Shown: positions 18,253 through 28,573, counted from the stretch's first letter. The stretch: DNA of 64,000 nucleotides from Ectobacillus funiculus (GCF_004138295.1 NZ_SCFM01000013.1:62001-126000), one strand, 5' to 3'. Numbers and translations: made by a program. Notes: generated by a model not told the origin, from the sequence alone.

Positions 18253-21200
18253 ATGAAGAAGCGAACTGATTTTGATATTCTTGCTGAAGAAATCTTAACG
18301 CAGATTGAAATGAAGGAAAATCAGTTACTTGAATGGGGATTTATTGGAGGTGGAATTGACGCAGAAGAGGAAATACGTTCTCTTCTGCGTCATCCATCTA
18401 CTTCTTTTTTAGAAGACCTAATAAAAAAACTTGAAGTGACTGAAGATGATACAATTGCAATTCTAAATAATCTACTTGATCGAAAATTGTTATTCCGTTT
18501 AAAAGCAAATAATAAGCCATTGTATCGCTCACGATTTGCAGAGACAATTCGAATGTTATATTTATTAAAGCAACGTTTTTCATTTGATGATTGGCAATCA
18601 GGTAAAAACTTAGTAAGTAATATAAAGCCAATGTTGTCTTATCGAAGTTATCCTCGTCGTGATATTCCTTTACATGTTATTAATGAGAAATTAGATGGAA
18701 TGATTGGAATCTCTTCAGTTCATAGAAAAGTAATATCTACCTTGCTTAGAGATGGAAAATTTCAACTTTCCCAATTCCAAATGGACTCTTTATCACGAAT
18801 TCTTACTTCATCTAGAAGTAAATTTGATTCTGGTACTGTTGTTGGGGCTGGTACTGGATCGGGGAAAACAAAATCTTTTTACATACCTGCCTTTGCAGCA
18901 CTTATAGATACGATTACAAAGGATCCATCAAAATGGACAAAAATTATTGGTCTATACCCACGTGTCGAGCTTTTAAAGGATCAATTCCGTGAGGCTATTT
19001 CAGAAATCCTAACCTTGAATCCTCTTTGTGCTAGCTTAGGGATTCGTCCACTTACGATTGGAGGACTCTTTGGTGACACTCCTAAAATAGCTAGTGATGT
19101 TCAATATCACAAAGACCGTAAGTGGAAGAAAGTAGAGGGTGGTTACGAATCACCATTTTTTACTTGTCCAGATCCAGAATGTTCCCAAACTATGGTTTGG
19201 AGAGAAGAGGATGTTATAAATAATATTGAACGCTTAAATTGTTCAAACGAAAAATGTGGCACTGTTATTGGAGAGGAAAACATTGTCCTTACAAGAGATA
19301 GAATGAATGAAACTGCACCAGATATCATTTTTACAACAACAGAAATGATTAATAAAAAGTTACCCAATTCTAAAGAAAATGGTCTATTCGGAATCTATGC
19401 AAATCGCCCACCGATGTTTGTATTATTAGATGAAGTCCATGTGTATGAAGGTATTACAGGTGCACACGTTGCTTATCTTCTAAGAAGAATGAAACACCTG
19501 ATAAAGCAGAAACATCCAAATCGTGGTATTCAATTTATTGGTCTATCTGCAACCTTGTCTAATCCTAGTTCATTTTTCTCGCAACTTACTGGGATAGAAG
19601 AAAAATATATTGAATACATCACACCACTTGAAAAGGATTTAGTATCTGAGGGTATTGAGTATAATCTGGTTGTACGTGGAGACCCTTTCTCAGCAGCTTC
19701 TTTATTATCAACATCTGTTCAAACTGCCATGCTATTAGGCCGAATGTTAGATCCGATTGATAAAAATCTTTCTTTAGGAGCCTATGGCTCTAAGTTGTTT
19801 GGATTTACAGATAAACTAGATGTTATTAACAGATGGTTTCACATTGAAATAGATGCAGAGAGAGAAAAGACGTTAAGTAAGTATCGTGATGCTAGTGAAG
19901 TTAAAAGAAAAAATCCTTCGAAGTTAGCGGAACAATATAAAGCAGGACAAATATGGCTTGCACCTACTGAAATTGATGAGCGAACATTGAAAACACCTAT
20001 GGAAGTTGATCTTACCTCTTCTCAATATAAAGGAGTTAGTGAAAAGGCCAAACTTGTTATTGCAACTAGTACATTAGAGGTTGGTTATAATGATCCAAAA
20101 GTAGGTGGAGTTATCCAGCATAAAGCACCACGTAATTTAGCCTCTTTCTTACAAAGAAAAGGGCGTGCTGGACGTGTAAGAGGAATGAGACCTTGGATGG
20201 TTGTTATATCATCTGCCTACGGACGAGATCGGTTTGTGTATGACTTCCCAGAACTATATTTTCAGCCTAACTTAAATGAAATGTATTTACCAATCCAAAA
20301 TTCAAATGTATTACGTATACAGATGGTATTTACATTTATGGAATGGTTAATGGATCGATTCTATAAACAATCAAAGCGTCTTAATGTACGATATAAATTA
20401 AGTGCTTTAGGTCAAAATGGTAATGACTATAATAGTAACCTTATTTTATCTCTAGTACGAGATGTACTTGAAGGAAATGATCAGGATTTAATGGGGTATT
20501 GGCAAAAATCGCTTCAAGTTGATGAAGATACACTCAAGCGTATTGCGTGGAGTGAGCCACGATCGTTCTTTTTTGATGTCTTACCTACTTTATATGCACA
20601 GTTAAAGGAGAATTTTTCGTTTATTCCAAAAGAGAATCAAACAAATGATCCTTTTGTAGGTTATATTCCAAGAACATTATTCTCATCACTTGATATATCA
20701 GAATTGGCAATTCATGTTCCTAACTCAGATAAAGTTATCCATCAACCACTCGTCCAAGGAATGATGGAGTTTGCACCAGGGAATGTTTCAAAGCGGTATG
20801 TAAAAGCTTATCGAATTAATGAAGCTCATTGGTTGCCAGTCAATGAAGAGGATATGGTTGACGTTAATTCCAAAGTCATGAATTCTCGCCAAGTTGAAAC
20901 AGTTCAACTAAATGCACAGTTAATTCATGTCTTTGAGCCAGTTTCTATTACGTTAACAACTATTCCTTTTGACATTTCAGACCGATCAACAGGAAAGTAT
21001 ATTTGGAATTTAGATATTAAACCAATTCAACATACATCCGAGAACAAAGTTGAATTTCCAGTTCAAAGTTCATTGAACACGCTTTTTGAACAAATTGAGT
21101 ATTTCACTAGTGATGAACACAACTCCGTTAAAATGACAAGGTATGCTCTCTATGGAGAGGGAGTTAAAAAAACTAGTAAAGGACAGGAGATACCTTTTGT

Positions 21201-22719
21201 ATCTAAATTTAGTAACAAAGGTAATCCATGTGCAATTGGATTTCAGCGTTATGTTGATGCGATTCGCTTTGATGTTCAACCTATGGACATGCAACAATTA
21301 TTGGATTCATCTTTGTCTGAACAAATTATCTCAGTTTCCAAACCTGCATTCTACAATTATTTGTTAATGAACGATCAAGAAATCTCTGGAAGATTAAACG
21401 TGTTTTTACGCGAATGGATGGCACAAATTGTTTTATCAGCTGTCACAGCTATCAGTATTAGCCAAGACGTTTCACTCAAAGAGGCGATTGCACGATATAA
21501 GCAAGATCTCGTTGCGATTTCAAAACGAACTCTTGAAGCTATCTTTCATTCTACGATTGTTACAGATGATGAGAACGCTTCAAACGATCCAAAAGTCAAG
21601 AGAAATCTACAAGCTATTATCGAGGACGAATCATTCATGAATTCTTTACTTGTCCACTTAGAAACACTTGAAGGTGACTTACGGAAAAATGAACAATTTC
21701 TTCAATGGATGAGTTTAACTGTTGTTGATTCTATTGCCGCTACAATTAAAGTAGCATTAGAAGAAATGCTCCCTGACGTGAATACAGAGGATACAAATGT
21801 AGATGTAATAGGTAACAGTGTCTGGATTTCGGAGACAGAATCGGGTGGCTTAGGGATTATTACAAAAATTGTTTCATCATTAAAGCATAGTCCTTCTTTA
21901 TTTGAGGAGTTAGTGTCTAGTAATATTAATCACTGTCAAAGAAATACTATAACAACGTCACTGAAATCAGTCTTACAACATATTGAAGAGGATAAGATGT
22001 CAACATTGATAGCAAATATTCGTCAAGAGCAGAGGGTAGAAAAGCAACAAAATTATTTAAGAGAACTTCAAGCTGTTCTTGACCAATTAGGTATCCCTCC
22101 TAAACGAGATTTGATTATGAGTTTGTCAAACAAGCTCTTTAGAAGTAATCGTTCAGTCAAAACAGACAAGTTCATGAAAGAAATACATGAGTTTTGGGAG
22201 CAAGAAGAAGAAAGATTACAATTTCAAATTACTCCAAATGTTTTTTCTGTGGCAAGCTTACGCCGAGAAGAAATAAAAGAGAAATTAAATGCAGTAATGA
22301 AAGATGTCAATCTGAACTTCTCAACCAATACACAAGCATTTCTATTTATGGAGTCGTTTCTATTACATGATTGTCACGATTCTTGTCCAGAGTGCTTAAA
22401 TTTATATAGTCTATTTCAATCGTTTTTAAAACCGTCTAGGCTATTATTACAGGCAATATTTAAGCCAACCCATGAAATTCATCAGTATCCAAGTCCGGAC
22501 TTTTATAAAAAAGCTACAAGATCGCTTGAATCTGCGAAACGTCTAAGAGTTGTTGTGCCTACATCGGAAAAGGCTACATTTCAAGGTGAACTGTTCCGTC
22601 TTTTCCATACGCCAATTGAATTCAAGTTCCAATTATATTATCCGTTTTTAGAAAGAGTCACAAATAATGGAGACAGTTGGTATTATGATGTGAGCATTCG
22701 GGAGGTTTCGTATGTCTAG
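18253..22719 (+). CDS. dpdJ: DpdJ, large DEAD/DEAH helicase with zinc ribbon insert
   Basis: The 1488-residue SF2 helicase carries motif I GAGTGSGKT (198-206), motif II DEVH (393-396), SAT (432-434), STLEVGYNDP (V) and QRKGRAGR (634-641, VI). A four-Cys insert (Cys305, 310, 330, 335) inside the first RecA lobe looks like a zinc ribbon. A second Cys group, C-x3-C-x2-C (1374, 1378, 1381), lies near the C-terminus. About 800 residues follow the helicase core. It overlaps dpdK by 8 bp. The motifs resemble the DpdJ helicase and more loosely DISARM-type DrmA helicases. The Cys sites suggest additional DNA contacts or structural folding. Confidence 0.9.
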   Translation: MKKRTDFDILAEEILTQIEMKENQLLEWGFIGGGIDAEEEIRSLLRHPSTSFLEDLIKKLEVTEDDTIAILNNLLDRKLLFRLKANNKPLYRSRFAETIRMLYLLKQRFSFDDWQSGKNLVSNIKPMLSYRSYPRRDIPLHVINEKLDGMIGISSVHRKVISTLLRDGKFQLSQFQMDSLSRILTSSRSKFDSGTVVGAGTGSGKTKSFYIPAFAALIDTITKDPSKWTKIIGLYPRVELLKDQFREAISEILTLNPLCASLGIRPLTIGGLFGDTPKIASDVQYHKDRKWKKVEGGYESPFFTCPDPECSQTMVWREEDVINNIERLNCSNEKCGTVIGEENIVLTRDRMNETAPDIIFTTTEMINKKLPNSKENGLFGIYANRPPMFVLLDEVHVYEGITGAHVAYLLRRMKHLIKQKHPNRGIQFIGLSATLSNPSSFFSQLTGIEEKYIEYITPLEKDLVSEGIEYNLVVRGDPFSAASLLSTSVQTAMLLGRMLDPIDKNLSLGAYGSKLFGFTDKLDVINRWFHIEIDAEREKTLSKYRDASEVKRKNPSKLAEQYKAGQIWLAPTEIDERTLKTPMEVDLTSSQYKGVSEKAKLVIATSTLEVGYNDPKVGGVIQHKAPRNLASFLQRKGRAGRVRGMRPWMVVISSAYGRDRFVYDFPELYFQPNLNEMYLPIQNSNVLRIQMVFTFMEWLMDRFYKQSKRLNVRYKLSALGQNGNDYNSNLILSLVRDVLEGNDQDLMGYWQKSLQVDEDTLKRIAWSEPRSFFFDVLPTLYAQLKENFSFIPKENQTNDPFVGYIPRTLFSSLDISELAIHVPNSDKVIHQPLVQGMMEFAPGNVSKRYVKAYRINEAHWLPVNEEDMVDVNSKVMNSRQVETVQLNAQLIHVFEPVSITLTTIPFDISDRSTGKYIWNLDIKPIQHTSENKVEFPVQSSLNTLFEQIEYFTSDEHNSVKMTRYALYGEGVKKTSKGQEIPFVSKFSNKGNPCAIGFQRYVDAIRFDVQPMDMQQLLDSSLSEQIISVSKPAFYNYLLMNDQEISGRLNVFLREWMAQIVLSAVTAISISQDVSLKEAIARYKQDLVAISKRTLEAIFHSTIVTDDENASNDPKVKRNLQAIIEDESFMNSLLVHLETLEGDLRKNEQFLQWMSLTVVDSIAATIKVALEEMLPDVNTEDTNVDVIGNSVWISETESGGLGIITKIVSSLKHSPSLFEELVSSNINHCQRNTITTSLKSVLQHIEEDKMSTLIANIRQEQRVEKQQNYLRELQAVLDQLGIPPKRDLIMSLSNKLFRSNRSVKTDKFMKEIHEFWEQEEERLQFQITPNVFSVASLRREEIKEKLNAVMKDVNLNFSTNTQAFLFMESFLLHDCHDSCPECLNLYSLFQSFLKPSRLLLQAIFKPTHEIHQYPSPDFYKKATRSLESAKRLRVVVPTSEKATFQGELFRLFHTPIEFKFQLYYPFLERVTNNGDSWYYDVSIREVSYV

Positions 22720-23218
22720 TAGAATTATTCGTTCATTTGGGGGAAGTCATGCACTAAGAGATTACTTAGTATCACTATTTGTTGCGGAGGCAATGAATCC
22801 GAGTAAAGAGTTGTATTTGATTTCACCATTTTTAAGTAATTCACCACTTATTGAAAATAAACATAACCAATATACAGATGTATTTCCATTGATCAAGTCT
22901 AAAACGATCTATCTCTCAGATATTCTTACAACGTTTGCTTGGAAAGGAATGTCTGTACGAATCATCTGTGACAATGAACGGGAAGAAACAAAACCGTTAA
23001 TTCATGCCCTTCGTGATCACATTGAGTTTCGAAAACTAGAACAAAATCATGATAAAGGGCTTGTTACAAACAATGTATATGTTCATGGTTCAATGAACTT
23101 TACGTATAGTGGTATTTATTTGAACAAAGAGAGTTTAAGGACGACGAGCGTTGGTTCAGACATTAATGAAGCCCTAATAGCATTTCGGCAACGTTGGGAG
23201 GAAGCAGAAGACATATGA
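22712..23218 (+). CDS. dpdK: DpdK, phospholipase D-like nuclease of the Dpd system
   Basis: The 168-residue protein has a single PLD motif: H-D-K (His113, Lys115) followed by GSMN (126-129). PLD-fold nucleases with one motif act as dimers and cleave DNA without divalent metal. The usual Asp of HxKxxxxD is not clearly present (Asn at the expected place). It begins within the end of dpdJ behind GGGAGG and overlaps dpdD by ATGA. It is the only nuclease-type motif I see in the dpdE-D block, so it is the best candidate for DNA cleavage. Confidence 0.86.
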   Translation: MSSRIIRSFGGSHALRDYLVSLFVAEAMNPSKELYLISPFLSNSPLIENKHNQYTDVFPLIKSKTIYLSDILTTFAWKGMSVRIICDNEREETKPLIHALRDHIEFRKLEQNHDKGLVTNNVYVHGSMNFTYSGIYLNKESLRTTSVGSDINEALIAFRQRWEEAEDI

Positions 23219-25458
23219 ATACTTCATTACTTAAGTTCCTTCAAGACTTACTAAAATTGAACGGCCCTAGGTACAGAGTAACCGAGATAAATAATCAGTT
23301 ATTTGTTGATCATTCTGGCTTCCAACAAATGATTGATAGATTTGCAAAAGGGGAAACATCCATACTACCATTCCAAAGTAAGAATGATATCTACTGGATG
23401 TGCCTGCAAAGTGATAAGCAATCATTAACTATTGATTACGCTTCATTGAAAAAATTTATCCTTCCTTATTGCGTAGGTGTATCAGATCCAAAAAAATTTT
23501 TTAAAGACACGTCCGAGTTTGGGAGATTAGGTAGTGAACTATTTGTTAATGGGTATTATGTGTTCAAGTCTGACCTAGACAAAGAGGAAAAGGTTTGGGA
23601 TTCCTTGAACCTCTGGCTTTCTGTCCTGAAACGAAAACCATCGATTCGTTGGGAAGAATCTGTCATCAATGCGTACACATTACGAAGTAAGTTCCGAAGT
23701 TATTTAGAAATGATGGAGTGGGGCCCAGCAGAAAGAACGTTAGATGTCATCCGTGAAGGGCACTACGTATCGGATGAAAATTATTTGTTTCTTTATGTTG
23801 AACTTTTAGTTGCACAAAAGAAATGGAAAGAAATTTGGTACTGGACAGAGTTTGATGCTCTTTCCGGTTTACATCGAATCCCAAAGGATGTAAAAATAGC
23901 ACTTTTATCCGCCTTTTACTTTGTAATATTAGCTGAATCTGATGTATCTGGAGAGTTCCAAACCAGTTATGAAAAATTTAAAACAAATCGTTTCCGACTT
24001 AGTTCACTTCTAGATACTCATCTAGGAATACAAGAAGAACATATATTCAGAGTATTTGCATATGAATCTCTAGTTGAAAATAATTATGAAAAACTTTCAT
24101 TTATAAAAGGTCAGGCTGTTGATGAAACAACACAAGAACTAATAAGTTACCTAGAGTCGAAGTTCATGTGGAAGGAAGATCCTGTTATACCGGCTCCGCC
24201 GGAAAAACAAGCAGCCGATTTCCTTCAGAATGGTCTATTAGATGATGCATATCTATTAATTAGGGAGTGTAGCAACTCAAAAGAAAAAGTAAGAATTATG
24301 AGTGCTATTGGTTTCTTTACTGGATCCAATGAAATTCAAAGAGATGCTTATGAATTGTTACTTGCATTATCAGAGAGTGAGCAAAGTGAGTTAACAGCAG
24401 ATATACAAGCTAATGCTTATCTGACATTTATTAAGATGGCTAATGAAGGTACCCGTAATGAACCTAAGGAAGTTCAGGAAAAAATTGAGTACACCTGGAA
24501 TCATTGGTTTCAACAAATCGTGGAAATAGATGAGAACTCTTTAGATCCATTATTTGAGCTTTTATATGCTCAAGACAAACTCCCGACTTTTATTTGGTCA
24601 CCATCGATGATAAGTGAATTAGGAAACTTAATCATTGAAATTGCCATAACGTCATTTACTCACAAAAAAACGCTTGTCCTTGGTGAAGGAATTACAACAT
24701 ATCTCTCTGAACTTATTAGAGATGAGCAATTTCCACGAACAATGGGTACAGAATTATATAGTTACTCGGTCGAGGTACTATTACTACATTGTAAAAAAAA
24801 TGAAATCAACACTAATTACTTAAACAGGTTACTTGAAGGCTTACTATTAATAGATGTACAACAAGTTTCAAAGTATTGGGATTGGGCAAGACAATGGTAT
24901 GATATGACACCAATGAAGGTAATGCTTCCTAACCTTTTATTTACGCTTGAATTATTTTATGATTATGGACAAACTCTTGATGATTTAAAAGAAATTTGGA
25001 ATCAATGGACGTCTACCCTTTTATCGGGTCTTTCAACGCTAACGGATATTGAAATAAGAGACTGGTTACGAATCGGTGAGGCTCTTAGTGGAGAAGAATA
25101 TCTTATTAATTCTGTAAAAGAATTTGTAACGGAGAATGAGGATGAGGAAGACCCTCTTTCACTTGTTCCAGAAACCACAATTGTTATCTTCTCACTACGG
25201 GAAAGTTCAGCTCGTCGAGCTGTTGAGCAAATAACAAGTCGGAACCAAAATTTAAAGGTTATAGTAAACGCAGATACTAGCTTAACAAAACAAGCAAAAA
25301 GCCTAGCTAGTAATTCAGATGTTGTCGTATTGGTTACGACAGCTATGAAACATGCATTGTTTTACGGAATCACACCATATCTAAAGGATCCACCTCTATA
25401 TCCGAAGTCTTCTGGTACATCCAGTATTATTGCAGAACTTGAGCAACATTTTGCTTAG
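23215..25458 (+). CDS. dpdD: DpdD, Dpd restriction component
   Basis: The protein has 747 residues from the ATG at 23,215, which overlaps the dpdK stop and follows GGGAGGAAG; an upstream in-frame ATG at 23,194 has no site. Most of it is alpha-helical with repeat-like helix pairs (about 150-620). The C-terminal 100 residues look like an alpha/beta domain (TIVIFSLRESSARR, then VVVLVTT). No catalytic motif is evident. It is the last gene of the block, and its length and position fit DpdD. Its function is not known to me beyond being part of the restriction set. Confidence 0.75.
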   Translation: MNTSLLKFLQDLLKLNGPRYRVTEINNQLFVDHSGFQQMIDRFAKGETSILPFQSKNDIYWMCLQSDKQSLTIDYASLKKFILPYCVGVSDPKKFFKDTSEFGRLGSELFVNGYYVFKSDLDKEEKVWDSLNLWLSVLKRKPSIRWEESVINAYTLRSKFRSYLEMMEWGPAERTLDVIREGHYVSDENYLFLYVELLVAQKKWKEIWYWTEFDALSGLHRIPKDVKIALLSAFYFVILAESDVSGEFQTSYEKFKTNRFRLSSLLDTHLGIQEEHIFRVFAYESLVENNYEKLSFIKGQAVDETTQELISYLESKFMWKEDPVIPAPPEKQAADFLQNGLLDDAYLLIRECSNSKEKVRIMSAIGFFTGSNEIQRDAYELLLALSESEQSELTADIQANAYLTFIKMANEGTRNEPKEVQEKIEYTWNHWFQQIVEIDENSLDPLFELLYAQDKLPTFIWSPSMISELGNLIIEIAITSFTHKKTLVLGEGITTYLSELIRDEQFPRTMGTELYSYSVEVLLLHCKKNEINTNYLNRLLEGLLLIDVQQVSKYWDWARQWYDMTPMKVMLPNLLFTLELFYDYGQTLDDLKEIWNQWTSTLLSGLSTLTDIEIRDWLRIGEALSGEEYLINSVKEFVTENEDEEDPLSLVPETTIVIFSLRESSARRAVEQITSRNQNLKVIVNADTSLTKQAKSLASNSDVVVLVTTAMKHALFYGITPYLKDPPLYPKSSGTSSIIAELEQHFA

Positions 25459-26371
25459 ATTCCATTTTAAAATTGGTAAACACTTGTTTCAAAATTTATA
25501 AAATTATAATGAAGTATAAAACCTTATTGTAAATAAGAGAGGACTACAAAACCATATGTATTGGTTTAATACATTGGAATTTAGGGAATAATTGTATGTA
25601 CGCCCAATCTAATACAAAATTGAACACTTCAAGAAAATTTTCTAGTTTAGTATTGACAATCCAGAGTAAATATTAAGATGGTTGAAATGTGAGAAATTAC
25701 TTACCGTTTTCTAATTTGAATCACTTAAAATAACAAGAGAAGTTAATTCCACCGTACTAATTCAAGATATAAAAATAAATAATTTATAATATTACTGTAA
25801 TAACCCAAAAAAAGCACTCAATTTAAGTGTTTTTTTGGGTTATCTTTTATAAGATTTTTGAAATTGAAATATGAGAAATTGGTTCTTCATACTAATACAG
25901 GTTATTATAAAAGAATTTACTTACACAGTTACCAAAAACTTCTTTTTATGATTATATTGTGCTATATAATTATAATAACACCTAAAATTTATTCGTATGA
26001 TTAGTCTATTTAACTAGCCTTTTCTCATATAGGATTACGAATTCCAAATTAGATGGTAAAAAATTATGCTTAAACTGATAATTTTTTCATGGAAGCGTCC
26101 CACTTTACTCCAAATTAAAAAAGAGATTATAAAGGCTAGAGAATATTCCTATCTAGTTGCAACCAAAGACTTAGATAAGGAGCATGGCCTGGAGTCTCTT
26201 CCTCCAGGCTATCAGAAACAATTAAATCCCTCTAATAATAAATATTCGATCGCTGTCTTTCATTAAGAGTATTAAGGGAATGGGTTGGAAAAAAGGTGAA
26301 CATTGCTTCTCGTGGTGAAGAGAAGAGAATAATATAATGAAACTATAAACATTTATGAAGGGGAAATAAAT
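25459..26371. other. AT-rich intergenic region, no convincing gene
   Basis: This 0.9-kb spacer separates the Dpd block from the metallopeptidase gene. It holds one strong bidirectional terminator near 25,801. A 66-codon frame from 26,066 has no ribosome binding site and no recognisable motif. The base composition is more AT-rich than the flanking genes. Confidence 0.6.
25801..25842. terminator. bidirectional terminator after the Dpd block
   Basis: Arms AACCCAAAAAAAGCACT and AGTGTTTTTTTGGGTT form a 16-17-bp stem with a short loop, with T or A runs on both sides. It lies about 340 bp after dpdD. Confidence 0.8.
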
Positions 26372-27016
26372 ATGAGTATAAGTGATTTGAAGAAAGAACT
26401 GAATCAGAGTAAACAGATTGAAGTTATTTATGTGGAAAAATCTAAAGCTAAAGAAAACTGGTTAACAGAAGAGTCTCCAGCCAATGTTAGGGATGGAAAA
26501 ATTTATGTATTAGATGATCTGCCTGATGAAAATAAATTACAAGCAGAAGCACATGAATTAGGACATTTGTATGTAGAACAATTAGGGGTATTAAAATTTG
26601 ATCCAGAATATGGTGAGCCAATTGACTATTTAAAACTAGAGCTAAATAACGCTCTCTCCCATAGATTTATTATAGACATATTAAATGAAAAGTTTAATAT
26701 TTCAAGTGATTATCACTTACATCTTAGACGGAAAGGAATAGACAATACTAAGGAAATATTACAAGATAATGATGAGTATGAAAAAGAAATTCTATTTGGA
26801 TTAGGATTGAAGCTTTTTGACATATCAATAACTATTCCTGATACTGAAGAAGAAATAGAAAAGATTATACATTTTAATAAAGATGTATCTTTAGCGTATG
26901 AAGCAGCTAAAACTTATTTAATGCAAATGAAACTAGATATGCCTAGTGAAGAACAGAGACAAATCATAGGTAATTTTTTAGAAAAATTAGGATTATCTTT
27001 GGAACATCTTTCTTAA
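26372..27016 (+). CDS. ImmA/IrrE-type metallopeptidase
   Basis: The 214-residue protein has the zinc protease motif HELGH (61-65) and a downstream Glu-containing helix (LELNNALSH, about 89-97) that may provide the third ligand. ImmA/IrrE proteases usually cleave or inactivate a partner repressor of phages, integrative elements or toxin systems. No XRE-type repressor gene is adjacent, which is unusual. GAAGGGGAAA precedes the start. It lies between the Dpd block and the minus-strand UDG-like gene as a single-gene unit. Protease family is likely; target unknown. Confidence 0.75.
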   Translation: MSISDLKKELNQSKQIEVIYVEKSKAKENWLTEESPANVRDGKIYVLDDLPDENKLQAEAHELGHLYVEQLGVLKFDPEYGEPIDYLKLELNNALSHRFIIDILNEKFNISSDYHLHLRRKGIDNTKEILQDNDEYEKEILFGLGLKLFDISITIPDTEEEIEKIIHFNKDVSLAYEAAKTYLMQMKLDMPSEEQRQIIGNFLEKLGLSLEHLS

Positions 27017-27131
27017 CAACTATTTTAAAAATTAGCCAGAACAAAATTAAATGAAAGAGATTATTCCAGGGACTTAAGTCAATATTTTTGACACAAAAAT
27101 GTAAGGGTCATGCTGATTTTTAAGCTTAATC

Positions 27132-27171
27132 CATGGAAGAATCGGGGAGTTATACCCTAAATTCTTCCATG
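27132..27171 (-). terminator. hairpin at the end of the UDG-like gene
   Basis: Eleven-bp perfect arms (27132-27142 and 27161-27171) flank the minus-strand stop codon at 27150. No strong T run follows, so it may protect the transcript end or terminate weakly. Confidence 0.45.
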
Positions 27172-27905
27172 TATTCTTTTCCTGTTACACCATCCCTTGA
27201 TAGAGGGCAATAAGGTATTTTAGCTTTTTCTTTTAAAAAAGGAACCAATGCATGTAAGAATGGTTGGAATGAATCTCCTTCATGACCAAAGTATTGCAAG
27301 TGCCGACAAGCAAACACTTTCGCTTTCTTTCCGCTTGGATATGTAAACGTGAAATGTGGAAATTGAGTTTCACGATGTTTAATGGTGGTTTTCTTTAACA
27401 CATGGCGCGGGTGAATCCATTTGTATTTCACGAGGATATCGATAAACTCCCTAGTTGTATGCTGACTATGTAAAATGATAAGAGAAGGTTCATGAGTAGT
27501 TAAGATTCTTATAAAACGGTGCTGGCCCTCTATTACAGCCTCCTTCACGGAATATTCCTCTAAACCAATTGCCCTCGAAGTGGGAAATGCATTGATGTTT
27601 GTTTCCAGCAGCGAATAGGGATAGTACGTCTTTACATAGCGAAGCAATCCCTGGATTCCTAGTCTTGTTGGACCATTTGACGAATGTCTGGTACTATAAA
27701 GGCCTGGGTCCATTAACGTTTCTACCCACGTATCGATGTCGACTCCATCTTCAGGGGAAACGGCCGTTGCAGGATTAATCCCGACCAAAAATAGATCAAT
27801 TTGTTCAGGTCTGCCGTGCAAGATGAATGGTCTATAGTAGGGAAGTTCCTCTGAAAACGGCTTCACTAGAGAAATTAGATTTTCATGTGAAAAAAATGGA
27901 TGCAT
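27150..27905 (-). CDS. uracil-DNA glycosylase-fold protein
   Basis: The protein has 251 residues from the ATG at 27,905, which follows AAGGAGGGGG; an upstream in-frame ATG would add 18 residues without a better site. FLVGINPATAV (39-49) matches the GxNP motif 1 of the UDG superfamily. LIILHSQHTT matches the central strand, and CRHLQYFG near the C-terminus may correspond to the His-containing motif 2 region. The usual catalytic Asp/Asn after GxNP is not obvious: P-A-T is present instead. UDG-fold proteins excise or recognise unusual bases, and some stand-alone members are anti-phage. In a 7-deazaguanine island it might act on modified bases, which is inference. It is a single-gene unit transcribed against its neighbours. 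Confidence 0.6.
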   Translation of the reverse strand: MHPFFSHENLISLVKPFSEELPYYRPFILHGRPEQIDLFLVGINPATAVSPEDGVDIDTWVETLMDPGLYSTRHSSNGPTRLGIQGLLRYVKTYYPYSLLETNINAFPTSRAIGLEEYSVKEAVIEGQHRFIRILTTHEPSLIILHSQHTTREFIDILVKYKWIHPRHVLKKTTIKHRETQFPHFTFTYPSGKKAKVFACRHLQYFGHEGDSFQPFLHALVPFLKEKAKIPYCPLSRDGVTGKEYMEEFRV

Positions 27906-28556
27906 GACCAATATCCCCCTCCTTATACATGTTGTATGATAAATACCATTGTATACCACATTTGTATAATTAGCATGTCATTGAGTAACTTCCTAGTTAG
28001 TACGTAAAATAAATATTATTCAATGTTGAAAATTACACGGAATAAGGATCGTTGGAAAACTTGAACGGTTCTTTTTTATTAATCAGATCAAAGGGGTTTT
28101 CATGCAACCAACAAAACTTCAATTTATCAGTTGACATCATATTGATGATAACAAAATATCTTATCTGTTGAATGAGAAGGCAATCAAGGACGGTAGACAA
28201 CCACAAGTTACAGCGTTTGCGCAAGCATTAAACTGTTTAAACGGAATAGAGAAGGACGAAAATGAAGAAGGGGAAGCGTTTTTTTGTCGTATCATTATGG
28301 GATAGCTTGTATAAAGAAATGAAATATAACGAACAAGAATGGCAAATACTCATTACTAAAATCAGCACTATGGCTTCATTGTTTGTAATAAGTAAAACAT
28401 AAACTTCATGCGTGTTCTTTTCCGTTTAGGAGTAGAGCAGTTGCATTAAAGAGATGAAGGTATGACGCAGGAAAGGTTTGAGGAACAGTATTACTATAGA
28501 TTCCTGATCACTTCAAAAGAAAATTCAGTGGGGTATTTTTAAAAAAGCTTCTGCTA

Positions 28557-28573
28557 TAAATCTCCGAGATTTA
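28557..28573. promoter_or_regulatory. 17-bp palindromic operator, upstream copy
   Basis: TAAATCTCCGAGATTTA is a perfect 8-1-8 palindrome. An identical copy occurs at 28688-28704. This copy ends 36 bp upstream of the -35 box. Identity and symmetry indicate binding of a dimeric regulator at both sites. Confidence 0.8.

Noticed and set aside
26066-26266. 66-codon plus-strand frame before the metallopeptidase gene
   Set aside because: No ribosome binding site, no recognisable motif and very AT-rich surroundings; not distinguishable from chance.
28033-28224. 63-codon minus-strand frame in the spacer upstream of the AddB-like gene
   Set aside because: No start signal; opposite strand also has a broken protein-like frame, so it is likely decayed DNA.
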